64,000 nucleotides of DNA, from positions 682,001 to 746,000 of the forward strand of contig SRSI01000077.1 in the NCBI GenBank assembly GCA_005656395.1, given 5' to 3'. Position 1 is the first letter of the stretch, and every line of letters begins with the position of its first letter. The position numbers and the translations under genes were made by a program. This stretch comes from Strongyloides papillosus (lineage: Eukaryota; Nematoda; Chromadorea; Rhabditida; Strongyloididae). Shown piece after piece: positions 11,089 through 25,200 of the stretch. The notes below the pieces were generated by a model that ran no database searches, was not told the origin of the DNA, and was given only the letters and a program-made list of their open reading frames with translations.

Positions 11089-13233
11089 ATGTGTTTTATA
11101 CTATTTTCCTTGTTAAGTATATTTATATCATGTATTTATGGAAATACTTATGAAATAGTACCAGACAATATTTTTTCTGCTGGTCATTTGCTATACAATT
11201 CTTTGAAATTAGATCCCAAATCTGCATCTTTGTATGTTGCTGGAAAAGATTCATTGTTTAGATTATGGATTTATAATATTAATGACACCAGTTCTGAGAG
11301 TTTAGTATGTTTAAAATTTAAAAAAGTTATTATTTATTATCACTTATTATAGTACGCAAAGAAAGTGCTGGTTACTGAAAAGGATGATAAAGAAGAATGT
11401 ATTAAATTAGGAAATTCAGAATTAGAATGTGCAAATTGGATTAGAGAAATCTTTCAAACATCCAATGGTGATTTGATTATTTGTGCTAGTCAAGCTATGA
11501 AACCAAACTTAATGAGATTAAATGGATTGTCACTATCTACTATTGATGAGCCTACTATTTCAATTGGTGTTTGTTCAACACATGCTAATACCAATACAAC
11601 TGCAATTTATGTTGGTAAGTAGTCATATAGTATACATTTTTTTATTTATTAACATATGGATCTTATTATTTTTAAATATTATTATTTATTTTTAGAAGAA
11701 GGTAACCCTGATGGCCTCCCTGCTATTTATTCTGGAATTAGAACTGGCTTATCACAAGAAAATCATTTGATTTATAGACCACCATTAATAAAAAATGGAA
11801 AAGAAATATTTTCTTCAATGAGATCAGTTTTTACGGACTCCAAATGGCTTAATGAACCACAATTTGTAGGAGCTTTTGATGAGGGAAATTATGTTTACTT
11901 TTTTTTCCGAGAAATAGCAGTAGAATTTGAAGGATGTGGAAAAACAATCTATTCACGTGTTGCTAGAATTTGTAAAAATGATTTAGGTGGTAAAAATGTT
12001 ATGAAACAAGTTTGGACATCTTTTATCAAAGCTCGTCTTAATTGTTCTTTGTCAACAGGAAGTTTTCCTTTTTATTTTGACCATATTGAAAGTATATTTA
12101 AAGTTAAAGAGGATAATGATGTATATTTCTATGCCTCTATGAGGACTGCTGAATCACCTTTTCAAGCAAGTGCAGTATGTGTTTATAGTTTAAATCAAAT
12201 TAATCAATTATTTAATAATGGTATATTAATGGAACAGCCAAATGTCAATTCATTATGGGTTCAAACACCTCCAGAAAATATCATTGGAAAAAGACCTGGA
12301 AGTTGTGTTAGTGATTCAAGGGTACTTTCTGATTCTGATTTGCATTTTGCTAAAAATCATTTATTAATTGCTGATAGTGTTTCTGGTGGTGAACCATTAA
12401 TATTTGATAGAGACAAATTATATTCAACAATTTTAGTTGATACTTTTGATAAAGAAAATGGAAATGTAATTTTTGTTCATGTACCGGCAGATCAAGAAAT
12501 AATTAAATTTTCATATAGAAAGAATGAAAATGGACATAAGATTGTTAGAAAATTGGTAAATCTAAAAATAAGTACTTTCAAAAAAGTTAATGCATTGTCA
12601 ATATTACCAAATGAATATTTATTTATAGCAGATGACGATAAAATAGCTCAATTCAGACTAGCTCAATGTGATGCATATGACAATTGTGCTTCATGCGCAT
12701 CTGATCCATATTGTTCATGGAATATCATTAGAGAAGAATGCTTTTTCACAGAAAAACATTATAAAACAACTGTTGGATGGATTTCTGGAAGTTTAAATGT
12801 TGACAAATGTAATACAAGAATCAAAGGTATAGAAAAAGTTTTATATCCAGGGGATTCATATATTTTGAAAGGTAAAATTAATAGCATTTGGAAAAAAAAT
12901 GGGAAACTATTGGAAAATGATAGTGAAAATTTAGTATTCACTAAGAATGGTGGGCTTCTAATATTCAATGCAACATCTGATCAAACAGGGACATATGAAT
13001 GTTTACTAGATAATATTAGAATTTCTTTGTATAATATTGTTGTCGATAATGAAAAATGTACTCAACCAAAATCAATAGAACAATTTCGTTCCATTCAACG
13101 TGAATGGTGTAAGAAATTTGATTCTTACAAAACAAATTTAGCAAAATGGCAGTCTTGGTATGATAAGAATGCACATTGTCCTAGAGTACCGGAAGAATTA
13201 AATGGAAAGATGGTTCCACCATTAATACAATAA
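11089..13233 (+). CDS. Secreted class-2 semaphorin (Sema-2A / MAB-20 type)
   Basis: Three exons, 11089-11304, 11353-11614 and 11696-13233 (671 residues), introns 48 and 81 nt. A signal peptide (residues 1-18) is followed by the seven-bladed sema domain, with landmarks RVARICKNDLGG, WTSFIKARLNCS, DHIESIF and PGSCV. A PSI domain (CDAYDNCASCASDPYCSWN) and one Ig-like domain (about residues 575-640, with TGTYECLL) follow. There is no transmembrane segment, and the tail after the Ig domain holds two further cysteines, so the protein is a secreted ligand as in invertebrate class 2. Such semaphorins signal through PlexinB-type receptors in axon guidance and epidermal morphogenesis (C. elegans mab-20). 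The gene is convergent with the cystine-knot gene. Confidence 0.93.
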
Positions 13234-13662
13234 AAAATTAAACATTTAGCATGAATTTGTTTAATTATTAATGTTTAAATTTAATTTATTTACTATCGCT
13301 GGTTGTAATTTCATTTTATAATATTATATTATAACAAAAAATGCTAGTTAATGTTGATCTCCAATTTTTTATATTTAAATTGTAAACAAATCAAATTCCA
13401 TGATCATACATATTTTATATATGATATAATTAATGTATATATCCATCATAAATTGAAAATACACTTTAATCTTTTAAAATATCGTAATGAATTAAAAACA
13501 TTTTTCCATCTTTAATTGTTATTTTTCTTGTTTTGATAGAATATCAATGTATACATATATTTATTCGCTAAATTTTATATATATGTATATATATTATTTA
13601 GATAATATTTGATATTGCCATTTTTTGACTTCATTTTATAATTAAAGGTAATATATTTTTAT
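13234..13662. other. Convergent 3' spacer
   Basis: 429 bp between the semaphorin stop and the end of the minus-strand cystine-knot gene. AT-rich, with short TA-rich runs; nothing coding. Confidence 0.6.
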
Positions 13663-14664
13663 TTAGTTGATGATATATCTTAATAATGAACTACCGGGTT
13701 GGATAACACAATCACAACATGTTCTTAATTGAATTGTTACCATTTGCCAATCTGGGCAAAAAGAAGTTCCAAGATTTTTTAATATTTTAAATGGTAAAAA
13801 TCTTTGTATACATTCACCTTCTTTTCTTAGACATGATCCTTCTCCACATATAACTTCATTTAAAACTCGTGGAAAGTAATTATTTGGTAGTTGACGTATT
13901 GCGCTACATGATTTGCAAAGATGATACCCATTATTTGGATTATTATCCATACCATCAATATTACATTTTAATGCAATTGTTGTTCCAGCAATTCCATCTG
14001 CTTTTCCTGAATTTTCGGTTCTTAATCTAATTTCTTCTCTTATTAATTCTTCTGCATTTATTTCTAGAGTTGAATCTTCCCTTTTTCCACGACTACTAAA
14101 TCTCCATTCATTGTCATTCCACCAAGTTCTTGATGTTGATTGAATTGATTTCTGAATTGAACCACGAATTGTATTACGTATCATTGGATCAATTTCTTTA
14201 ATTGGTTCAGCGTGCATAACTTTTCTTACAAATCTAGATTCAGCTTGACAATTTGCATCACATGTATATTTTACTAAAGGCTGTGTAAATTTTTTCCCTC
14301 CTAAATTTTCAAAAGATTTCGATGCTTTTTTAATATTGGGCGCCATATAAAGTTCCGAGTACACTCCAGAATCTTTAAGTATTTTTTCTAATTCTTCATC
14401 AGTCGAAATTTTGCATTTTTTAACTTCTTCTGTAGTTGTCGCTAGTGTGCTTTCAGTTATTTCTATCGTAGTTGTTGGAATAGTAACTGTTGTTGTAATT
14501 ATAGTTGTAGAAGTAGTGGTTGATGTGGTTCTTTTTTTAGGTTCGTCAAGTTCATATGCATTCCAAAATCTAATTTCATAAGGTCTAACTATTTGTGAAT
14601 AAATTGAAGTAGAAAATAAGGTAAGATAATAAAATAGAAGTAAAATAAAGATTATATTCTTCAT
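13663..14664 (-). CDS. Secreted cystine-knot cytokine-like protein (IL-17/Trunk/noggin-like)
   Basis: Single exon, 333 residues. Signal peptide at residues 1-24, a Thr-rich mucin-like segment (about 46-78), a long pro-region, and a dibasic cleavage site RGKR at 192-195. The C-terminal 85 residues hold nine closely spaced cysteines (250, 253, 273, 278, 285, 303, 316, 317, 319). The arrangement C-x2-C, NYFPRVLNEVICGEGSC, an aliphatic strand (RFLPFKILKN), CPDWQMVTIQLRTCCDC resembles cystine-knot ligands of the IL-17, Trunk/PTTH and noggin type, which share a YP/FPR..L....C....C start and a final CxC strand. This suggests a proprotein processed to a small secreted signal. Which family it belongs to cannot be settled by eye. 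The gene shares its 5' flank with the divergent PDE8 gene 4.5 kb away. Confidence 0.6.
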   Translation of the reverse strand: MKNIIFILLLFYYLTLFSTSIYSQIVRPYEIRFWNAYELDEPKKRTTSTTTSTTIITTTVTIPTTTIEITESTLATTTEEVKKCKISTDEELEKILKDSGVYSELYMAPNIKKASKSFENLGGKKFTQPLVKYTCDANCQAESRFVRKVMHAEPIKEIDPMIRNTIRGSIQKSIQSTSRTWWNDNEWRFSSRGKREDSTLEINAEELIREEIRLRTENSGKADGIAGTTIALKCNIDGMDNNPNNGYHLCKSCSAIRQLPNNYFPRVLNEVICGEGSCLRKEGECIQRFLPFKILKNLGTSFCPDWQMVTIQLRTCCDCVIQPGSSLLRYIIN

Positions 14665-17600
14665 TTATTTTAACTTTAAATATTAATATATACAAAAGAT
14701 TTTTTTATATATATTAATAAAAAAATGAAAGATAGAAAAAAATGAAGTAATGAATATAGTTAATATTATTATTATTAAAAAGAAAATTTTTTTGTTTTAG
14801 AAATTTTAATATATATATTTTATATATTAATGAACAAAAATAGCAAATATATAATATTTTATTTGCATAAGTAACAAACGCCAAATTATATTTTATAATA
14901 GTTAAGAAAATTTTAAACAAACTTAATAACTAGAAGTATCCATATGTAGAATGGTGTGTTTCAAAATAAGAAGGATGATTTTAATAGTCAAAAGTTTGTT
15001 TAATAAAATTATAGGTTGACTAATTTTTACCATTAATGTTAAAGAATAGTATAATAATTGGAGATATACATATATATTAATTAATTAAATATTTTTCTTT
15101 GTGAATAGAGAAACATACTTATAACAGATGTAACTATGTATTCATTATTAAAATATATTATTTTATAAATCAATTTGGTAAAAACTTTCAAATATTCCAT
15201 TCAAGGCTATGTTTTTTTATTATTATACTTAATTATATCATTAATTTATGATCAGTTTTAAATTTCAAAATAATTTGATTTTAAGATGACTAATGATTGG
15301 CAAATGATAAAACAAAATCATAAATGTTTTGGAATTTTTAAAATTTATTTAATTTATTTAAAGTTATTATATTAATGTCATTAATTTATATATAATATAT
15401 TCAACTTTAATAATTTTATTAATTTAATTATAAAATTATTTCATATTTAAAAGACATTGTAATTTTCAATTAGCAATATAAAATCACATTACTTTTATGT
15501 AAATTGATGTAGCGAAACAATCTTTACTAATGTAATTGTCAAAAAGTCTAATAGTATGTTTAAATATATTTTTAAAAATACGAAAATGTATAATAAATAA
15601 AAATTTATTAACACGAAATTATTATTTTAAACATACATTCAGGAACGGATTTCCGGTTAAGAAAAAAGTTAAACAATATTTTATTTTATAAAACTTTATA
15701 CTCATCTATTTTTGTTTGTTGCTTTCTATTTTATAATTCTTTATTAGAAATAAATAAAAAATATAATTCTTAAAAATATTTTGCTATTTTTTAGTAATCT
15801 ATCATAATACTATATCAATTTAATATGTCAAAAATGTTGTATATACCATGTATAACAAATTTTAATTTTTACAATGAATTATATAATTTTTAAAAATACA
15901 TTAATAAATTAATTCAATTTTATAAGGTATCTTATAAGTATAAACTTTATTATAAATAGTTAAATATTTTATTTTAAAATTAATTCAATTTTACTTACAA
16001 ATTTTTGTTATTTCATTTACCACATTTAATTTTTATTATTATTTGCCCATAAATTTATTCCACATACAATATTAGTTATTTCAATGTTATTTGTGTAAAG
16101 AAAAAATTTTTTCCCTCATAAAGAATATAATTATTATAAAGTTTAAAATACAAATGATAAAAAAGATATATGTATATATTTTGAAAGACTGAACTTTTTC
16201 TAACCCTCATTTGTAATATATTTTTAAAAAGTGTGTAACAAACAAATAAAATAATGTTTCTCAAAATTGGTGAAAGGGGGAACCAATGACAATATTTTAA
16301 GAGAATAAAATTTTGTTGTTCATATATATATATAGATATCCATATATATATTTGATGATGACTTCAACAAATTAACAACAAAGAAAATGGGGATAAGCGG
16401 TCCCAGATTTGATGAAAAAGCTGAAAGTAACTATTATAGTTATGTATCATAAAATACAGATGCATTATATTACATATATCTATACCATATTTTAACTCCA
16501 TAAACTTTTATACATATTTGTTTCCTCTTCGAAGCAGTATAGAGTTTTTATATTTTGGTAACATACACTATAACTATTTTTAGTTGAAAGCATTGAATTA
16601 ATAAAAGCAGAGACATTAATGAGAAAATGTAAAATTCAATTTTAGAAAGGTTGTAAAATTTTCTTTATATTTAATATAATAGATTAATTAATTTTCAATT
16701 TTTTTCTTCAAAAACTATATTTTTTTATAAGGAAAAAATATATTTTAGAAAATATTTCCTTTATTCTATATATAAAAAATCTATATTATTCTTTGTTTAT
16801 CTATAGTTAATAAAAGTAAAAATAATTGAATTAATTTATAAATTTAAATAATTATAAGTTTGTGAGAGATTAATTTTTTTTATTTTAAGATTTATTTATT
16901 ATAATTTGACTATCATTAATTGAATATTTTCGTTGTATCCTAAAAACTTATAGAATTTATATCATTTAAACATTGTAAATATTATGGAGTATTAAAATAA
17001 TAAATAAAAATAAATCATAAATGTTTTTATATATTATTTTATATTAATTATACGTCAATTTATTTATTTATTTATTTTTATCTTCTTTTAAAATAAATTT
17101 TATATATATCTTTTTTATTTTTCTTAAAGAAAATATACATGTTTGTTTTTGAAAGCTACTCCATTCTTTAGTTTATATTTATTATGTTAACATCTTTTTG
17201 TCTTTAGTTTGAGTTAATACATTTTCTATGTATATATTATATATAAAATAAAGTTCCTGGAATATTTTTTTAGATGCTATTTCCCTTTTGAATTTTTTTC
17301 CTCATTGTTATACATATTTTGTTTTTTTTAATTATCTTGGGACATTGTACTTGTATAATCAGGAACTTTTTCTTTTTAAATGAGTTACTTTTCTGTAATT
17401 TTTCCAGTTTTTAACAACGAAAATATAAAAATTTTAAATTTTTAGGTAACCTTTATTTTTTGCTATTTCTTCAATAATGCAAACACTAACTTTCCTTTCT
17501 TTTTTACATAATTTGTAAATATTTTGTGGTATATATTTAATAACAGCAAAACAATTATATTTTTTTGTAGTGTCTTATTTGAAATATATTGAATTTACAT

Positions 17601-19211
17601 AAAATTGATTTTAAAAGCACATTTTTTGTGAAATGATTTTGTTTTTAAAGTCTTAAGACTGTTGTTATATAATTAAATGCCCAAATATTATTTACATTTG
17701 ATAGTTTAAATAGAGAGAAAAATAATTCAAACTAATAAAAATGTATATTTGTTTAAAATTTTCTAATTGTTCTTCTTTTTCCATTTTTAGTCGATTATTT
17801 TATCTTTAAATGTATTAATAAAATAATTACTTTATAATATCTTTTCTTCTTATCACATCATTCTTTTTTTACTAAATAACAAACATATTTAAGAATATTT
17901 TAGCTCTAATCTTTTCGAAAATATTTGAACAGATTTAAAAATGTTATCTAAAAAATAATAATTCCTTGAAAGAAAAGATTTCAAAGTGAGATGAAATTTT
18001 TTTCCAACATTGTATTCAAAACTTTTAATAATAATAATATAAATAATTTTTCCTAAGTTTATTTCATTCATTTTTTTACAAAACAAAAGATGTTAAAAAC
18101 CCATTTTCTAGTAAATAAAAACTTTTATAAATAAAAAAGTACTTTTTTTTAATATCTATTAAAATATATTACCAAAACTATAATATTTTTATTTTTCTCT
18201 AATAATTTTAATTCATAAAATGTTTTTATTTTATTTTGTGCATGTGTTCATTTTTATATTAAATTAATTTTTTTTAATCAAAGATTGTTAATAGTGTAAC
18301 TTTTTGTTTCAAAAATAATTAATAAAACATTTGAAAAGTGATATTGTTTTAATATTAATCTTCTTTTTTACACGTATCTTTAAAATAGATTTTTTATGGC
18401 ATCGTTTTTGTTAGTGACTTTAATATCAATATGGTTTTAACTAATATGTATTTTTAACAGTTAGGAATTTTATACATAAACAAAGCTTTTATTTTATTAT
18501 ACTTTTGGTGATATATACTATATAAATTTTCATTTGTTCAACAAATGGTAACGTAAACCATATTAAAAAATAGTATTTTTTGGGAAATATACTAACGAAA
18601 TTTTTTAAAAATTCATTTATATTACTTTATAATAGTTTGCTTTTTATTGTTATCACTTCTTTAATATGTAATATTTAGTCTTAAAATTTTTTCTCCTTAA
18701 ATGCATAATTTTGGTAGATACCAAATGAATTTTACATATATAGGCATATATATGTATATTGTATACATACATATTTATATGAATATAAAATATCTTTTTC
18801 AAATATTAACATATTAGTTTTGATTGATTTTAAATAAAAAAATGTTTATTTTTTTCATTACATTGTACTAATACATGCAAATGAGCTTCTATTTAATTAT
18901 TAAACATTTTCTATCTCGTTATTATATACACACTCAAGATAACGACTTTATTTGTTTCTAATATATTTATATATATTTTAAAAATGCCGTCATTGGCTTT
19001 CCTATGACTAAGCTAAAGTTTTATTGGTTACCCTACCCGACTGCCTAATCTTAAATTTCATTATAATAAAGATGATATGTTGAAATTGTTTTATCAATCA
19101 TTGTTTGAAAACACTTCTTTTCAATACTCTTTCTATGATCTATCTCATTTTTATTTTAATATTTTATAAAACTATATATATAATAAGCAATATCATTTTT
19201 ATATTTTAGTG
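14665..19211. other. Gene-poor 4.5 kb between divergent genes
   Basis: Extremely AT-rich spacer with homopolymer runs and simple repeats, for example (TTTA)n near 17058-17079. The short frames at 14714-14920, 16076-16264 and 17889-18086 are rich in Phe/Ile/Lys/Tyr, as expected of random AT-rich DNA. A GC-richer patch at 18986-19052 may be the PDE8 promoter. No RNA gene recognised. Confidence 0.55.
18986..19052 (+). promoter_or_regulatory. Candidate PDE8 promoter patch with two ATTGG boxes
   Basis: A GC-richer stretch in AT-rich DNA, 160-225 bp before the PDE8 start, carrying two inverted CCAAT boxes (ATTGG at 18992-18996 and 19023-19027). A splice acceptor-like TATTTTAG ends 2 bp before the ATG at 19212, so the transcript probably has a spliced or trans-spliced leader. 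Promoter role is inferred. Confidence 0.35.
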
Positions 19212-22200
19212 ATGCGATGGTGTTGTGGAGCCAGTTGTTCAGGTACTCCGTTTGCTTTAATTTGTGGTAATACCACTAATAATCATAATGGAGTTGATAA
19301 TGTTAGTCAAAATAGTACAACTATGTTAGATAAAGAAAAAAAACACTCCAATAATCCTACTACAACTTCAAAAAAATCTTCTAGTACCCCTGTTACAGTT
19401 ATTGCTTCTTCTAATTCTGTTTTAGTTGGCAGTAATAGAACACCAGAAAATTCTTCTTCCACTATAAAGTGTGTGAGTGCAAAAACAAAAGTAAAGGATA
19501 AAAAATATTCCTTCACTACAACATCATCAAACTCCTTCGATTACTCACCAACAAGTTCTTTATTACCAAAAAATTCTGTATCTGAGAGTAATATTGAAGA
19601 TAATAAAAAAACATCTCATAAAAAAACATCTAATATATTGTCTTCTAAATTATTATTTTCTGGAAAATCTACTAAATTACCACCAGTCCAAGAGATGCCA
19701 ATATCTGTTGAAGTATTTGGACCTATGTTGTTGAGATCACAAAAATCTGTAAGTAAATATAGAAAATATAGTTGAAATTCCATATCAATTATAATATTGA
19801 TATTTAAATTTTTTTTCGATTTATAGCAAAATAGTTTACATTATCTAATACATAAAATTATTTTTAAAAATTATACTTTAGGCATTGGTAATCTCAGCAA
19901 TCTCATCAATTGTAAATATTCCCTTTGTTGAAGCATTAACACAAAATGGTTGGAATATTTTATATAGTGATTTAAAAAATTTGGAATCATTAAGTAAAGA
20001 TAATGAACATTTCGCTCCATCTGTCATAATCATTGATTCAAAAATATCCAACTTTTCGTCTCTTATTACGTAAGTTTAAATAAATTTTATAAAGAGATCT
20101 TAACAATCCCCTATATAATATTTTTTTTTATTTTCAAAAAGATCATAAAAAGTAAATAATATATTTCTCTCAAATATCATTACCACACCCATTTCCGCTA
20201 TCAACATTTTTTGTTTTTTAAAAATATATTTTGTACACTTGTCAGTTTGTTTTTTTTACTTCCAAAGATTGCAATTAACATTAATATAATTAACTAGTAT
20301 GTGATCAAAACAGAAAGATATTTAGTATTTTACAAATTATTTTTTTCTGCAAAATATATTTTACATTTTGGTTTTTATTTAATTGATAGCCTATATTGTC
20401 GTCTGCAAAATTACACTTTATATAAGCAATTTTCACACTATTCAAAAATTCTATATCTTGTTCTTTGTAACAAAATATTTATACATAAACATTTAAAGAT
20501 GAAAAAATTGAGTTTTAAAACACACACACTCTATTTTTAATAATTATAAAAATTTAGTTAATCGAATTAATCAATTTTAGTATATTTAATTTCGACTAAC
20601 TAAATACACTCGTTTCATTAACTCTTTTAAAAAAATTATATATCTGTTTTTTCAAATATATATTATAATAATTTGAACAAAGATTATATCAAATTTAAAA
20701 GATCACAATGTTTTCATTGAGTTTATTAATAATTATAACAAATTTTGTTAGAAATTTTTATCTTTCCATAAAATATTTTTTATATTTATAATAATTATAT
20801 AAATAAAAACGACTTCATGATACATTTAACTAATATTATATTTGAAAATAAAAAAATAATTTTTAATGACAAAATAATATTAAAAGAATATATATTTCTT
20901 TATGATATCCAAATTAACTATAATATAAGCTTTAATTAAAAACGAATTACAGAAAATGAAGAATATTTGATGGAAATAGTAATTTTCATATTTATTAAAA
21001 ATGACAAATTTTTTTTATTTCAACAATAATTGATATATGTTAATGTGCTTTTATTTTCTTTGAAATTTATTAAGTTTAACTATTGTTTCAGTATTATTTT
21101 TTATGCAAAATGATTACTTTTTTTTTCTTTAATCATACATTCAAATTCAAAGAATATATTATATATAAAAATTAGTTTTATAAATAATATATATATGTTT
21201 GGATATTCTATTTAAATAATTAATAAATTTTATTAATAAAATGAATAAATATTTTAAATTACTAATAAAATTTTCAGATCTTTACATACACTGCCTTATT
21301 ATCAAGATGATGTCTTTTTAGTTGCCTTGGTTGAACGGTAAGTTTTTATTTTAAAAAAATGTGTTTATTTGGTTCTTTTTTTTATTCTATTATAATAAAT
21401 AGATATTTGTAAATTTGTACCAAACAACAGTTAAAGTAAGAAAATCTTTTCTTTGAAATTGTATATTTAAAAAAAGTTAAAAGGTTTTTTTTATTTATGT
21501 TTAAAATAAATTTATACACCTATCCATTAGTAAGGGCTAACTAAACTATGATTATATTTATCATTTCAATGTTTTCAATATTATGAGGACACATCTATAT
21601 ATATTTATTAATATTAATATAATATGTATAAAGGAGATAGAGATATGAAATTATATATAATAGAGAAGATGGTTGAAAATAACAATAATAGTCATAATAA
21701 TGTCATTTTGATTGAAAGAAGAATGATATGTGTATATAATTTTGTTTCTTTAAAATTATGATAACACTTTAAAATAGAAATATTATAAAAAGATTTTTTT
21801 AACTACCTTAAATTAAAAGTTTATTTTATAATTAGTTTTATTATTTTCCTCTCAATTTAATAATTATAGATCCATATCTGAAAGGAGAAAACAGAGATTG
21901 GTGAGCAGTGTCATTCACCATGTAAGTATAATTCATTATAAAATAATATAATATTTTGCAATAATATAAGAAAACATTTTAACAATTATGGCATTGATAA
22001 CTATAAAAGGTTAATCAATTAATAAACTAAACTTATTAATAATAAAATTAATTTCTCTTAATAAACTTTTTTCCTTCTTTCAGACAGTAGTTTCCACCTC
22101 TACGGATATTTCATTATTTGAATTTTTTTCACGGCTCTCCGCTAGACTTCGAGCTATTCCAGCACTGTTTGCTGTAATTGAAGAGGCAAGTTTTACTCTA

Positions 22201-25200
22201 GTAATTTCTTTTTTAAATTACTTTCCCTTAATACTATTTAAAAACCTTTTACTTAAAATGTATATATATGTTGTGTATATTTTATGTGTGCAATTATGTA
22301 TACAAATTTAGTTTAAATAGGCTTTTATAAACAGATATATATATTCAGAAAAGAAGATTATCAGGTATAAGATCAGTAATAATTTGTATTATATTAAATT
22401 CTTATCAAAAACATATTTTTAATAGTCTTTATTAACTTTAAAATTTTTCTTATCATATTTCTATACCTTTAAAATATAAATCCGTACTAAATAACATTTT
22501 TCAAAATAATAATCACTCCTATCTATCCTTCTATTATTTCTTATCTTTCATCTTAAATAAATTAACAATACCACCAATTTTTATATCCTTTTTTTGTCAA
22601 TTTTAAAAGTATGATAATTGAAAAGTATTTTTGTGACATGAAAAATATCTTATCTTAAAATTACATTCTTTGTACTTTTAGGCAGAACAACCAATTGAAA
22701 TTTGCGATCAAACAAATTCTATACAATACGTTAATAAAGCCTACGAAGCATTAACTGGTCTAAGTAAAAGTCAAATATTAGGATTAAAAGGTTCCAGTAT
22801 GAGGAGACGTTCTCTTAATAATTTATCTACAATACGTAATAATAATGTTTTTCAATCATCTGCATCATCATCCATCACCCGACCAACGACACCACAACCA
22901 TTAGATTCTGAAAATTTGGCTAGTAATGTTGGTCTCAGTACAACGGGTATAGAGGTATCAAATAGTAATAATGGAAGTAATAATAGTAATCAAAATAATA
23001 CTTCTGGAAGAAGAAAATCATGTGAATGGCATTGTATTCCAATTCCTCTAACAAATACCTCTTATAAGTAAGTTTTTTTTTTTCTTTTACCCATTTTTAA
23101 TAGGATGATATTATACATTTTATATAAAAGTAATTTTATATAATATATTAATAATACAAAAATTTTTTTATTATCTTTTCCATATATTATATCATCTGTA
23201 GAGTAAAGAGATATGATTACATTATTTCATACTTCTCCTTATCAAAAATTTCATAACTTAAACATACATACATACAAGGATCAAATTTTTTTTATTTTAG
23301 TTCTCAATATGTATATGTAAAGAGAGGAAGTACTGACGGTTAGTTTTATCTTTATAACTATACAATTTTTATTATTATCATTTTCAATCACACTCTTTTT
23401 AGATTCTATCTACAGAGACATGTCTAGCTTTAAAAGTAGAAATTCAAATAATGGTTTTTCTGAATCTCCTATTAACGAGGTATGTTTAATAATTTACTAA
23501 AAAAAATCATTTGTTATATATTGAAAATTTTTTATTTATAAATGTTCATAAAAGGACATGATTTAGAAATATAAATGTAAAGTATCATTATGTGTAATTT
23601 GTTATTTTAAAATAAGAATGTTCGAAAATTAAACACTTCAAATTATATGTAATAAAAGAAGTATTATTAAACAATTTTCATTTAAACAATGAATAATTTT
23701 TTTTTCTTCATTTTATTTTAAAATTACTTGATTCATAAATGATATAATTATTAAGACGGCATGTAATTTATCAAAATGTTGTCATGAAAATAAATTTACT
23801 TTAATAGAATATTTAGCAAAACTAATAATATATTTGTATAATAAATTTATTTATGCACGTTTTAAAAATTATTTCCAACCATTTAACCATTGTAGAAGCA
23901 TGTGACTTACAGAAAATGCAATTCTTCAATTTTTAATCATATTAAAATATACTTTTTAAGTTACTTAACCATTTTAAATGTAGCTTAATTATTCTAAGTA
24001 GTTATATTAAATGTGAAGAATTATTTTGTCTCTCATTATTTATACAATTATTTTTATTATACATTTTGTTTATTAAAAATTTCAAAAAGATTTTATAATT
24101 TGAAACTCTTTAGTCTTTTTTTTTTGTATAATTTAAAATACATTCTTAACGAATTTTATAATTTTTTTCTCACATTTATTTATTTTTTATAATACTTGAC
24201 TACTAATTAGAATTATAGTAAAAAGTTAAAAGTGAGTTATAAAAAGAATATAAATGGAAAATTAATTATTTATACAAAAAAACATTTTTATTAAGAAAAA
24301 TATTTGTTTAATACCTCATAATATAATATAATATAATATTATGTATGTAATGAGATGAGCGACATTAGAAAATTTAATCAAATCACTATGGTACCATTTA
24401 TTATAAAGATTTAATTACTTTACATTTTTAAAGAACTACTTTTATTAAACATACCATACGTATTTGTTATATGATTTTCTTTTTAAATCACAAATTTCCT
24501 CTTTCTACCTGAAGCAAAAATTTGAGGAAATTAATATTGTAGTTTTATTTCAATTTTTTTCTTCATATTTTAAATGTTATTAACCTTTATTTTAAATTCA
24601 TATTTAAATCTATTTCATTTGTTATAACTTGTTATTATCTTCATAAAAATAAAGTTAATTTTTAAAAGTATTATAATTAATCATATTTGCACCGCAATAT
24701 TTAACAACAAAAAATAAATTATATAATTTCCATTAATATATATTAATAATTAGAGAAAAGGTATAAATAATATGTTTTTTAGTATATTTAAAATATCATT
24801 GTTATACACAACTTTTTTTTATTAAATTATTAAGAAGAAAGTAACTATTATATAAATATTAAACATACTAATAAACATTATATATAAATATGTAAACCAC
24901 GCCTTTTCTTTTCTTTAATAAGTATATAAATTTGTCTTTTTCTGCAGGTTATCGGTTTGTTGCGTGAAGCTTTATCCAGGTGTGACGAAGACATGAAACC
25001 TATGATAAGAGAAGCAGTTAAAACTTTAAGTTCTAGTGAGCTATATACACCACAACTTAATAAAATGAAAGAATCTGATAGACTAAATAATGGTTACTAT
25101 GATGGACTTATTAGAGTAAGATTTCTTCTTTCTTATTTATAAAAATGTCTTTCATTTTTTTTATTTATAGGTTCAACCATCATTATCAAGGCAACGGAAA

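Noticed and set aside
24318..24341. (ATAAT)n run as a functional repeat
   Set aside because: Short simple-sequence tract in an AT-rich intron, expected by chance in this genome.
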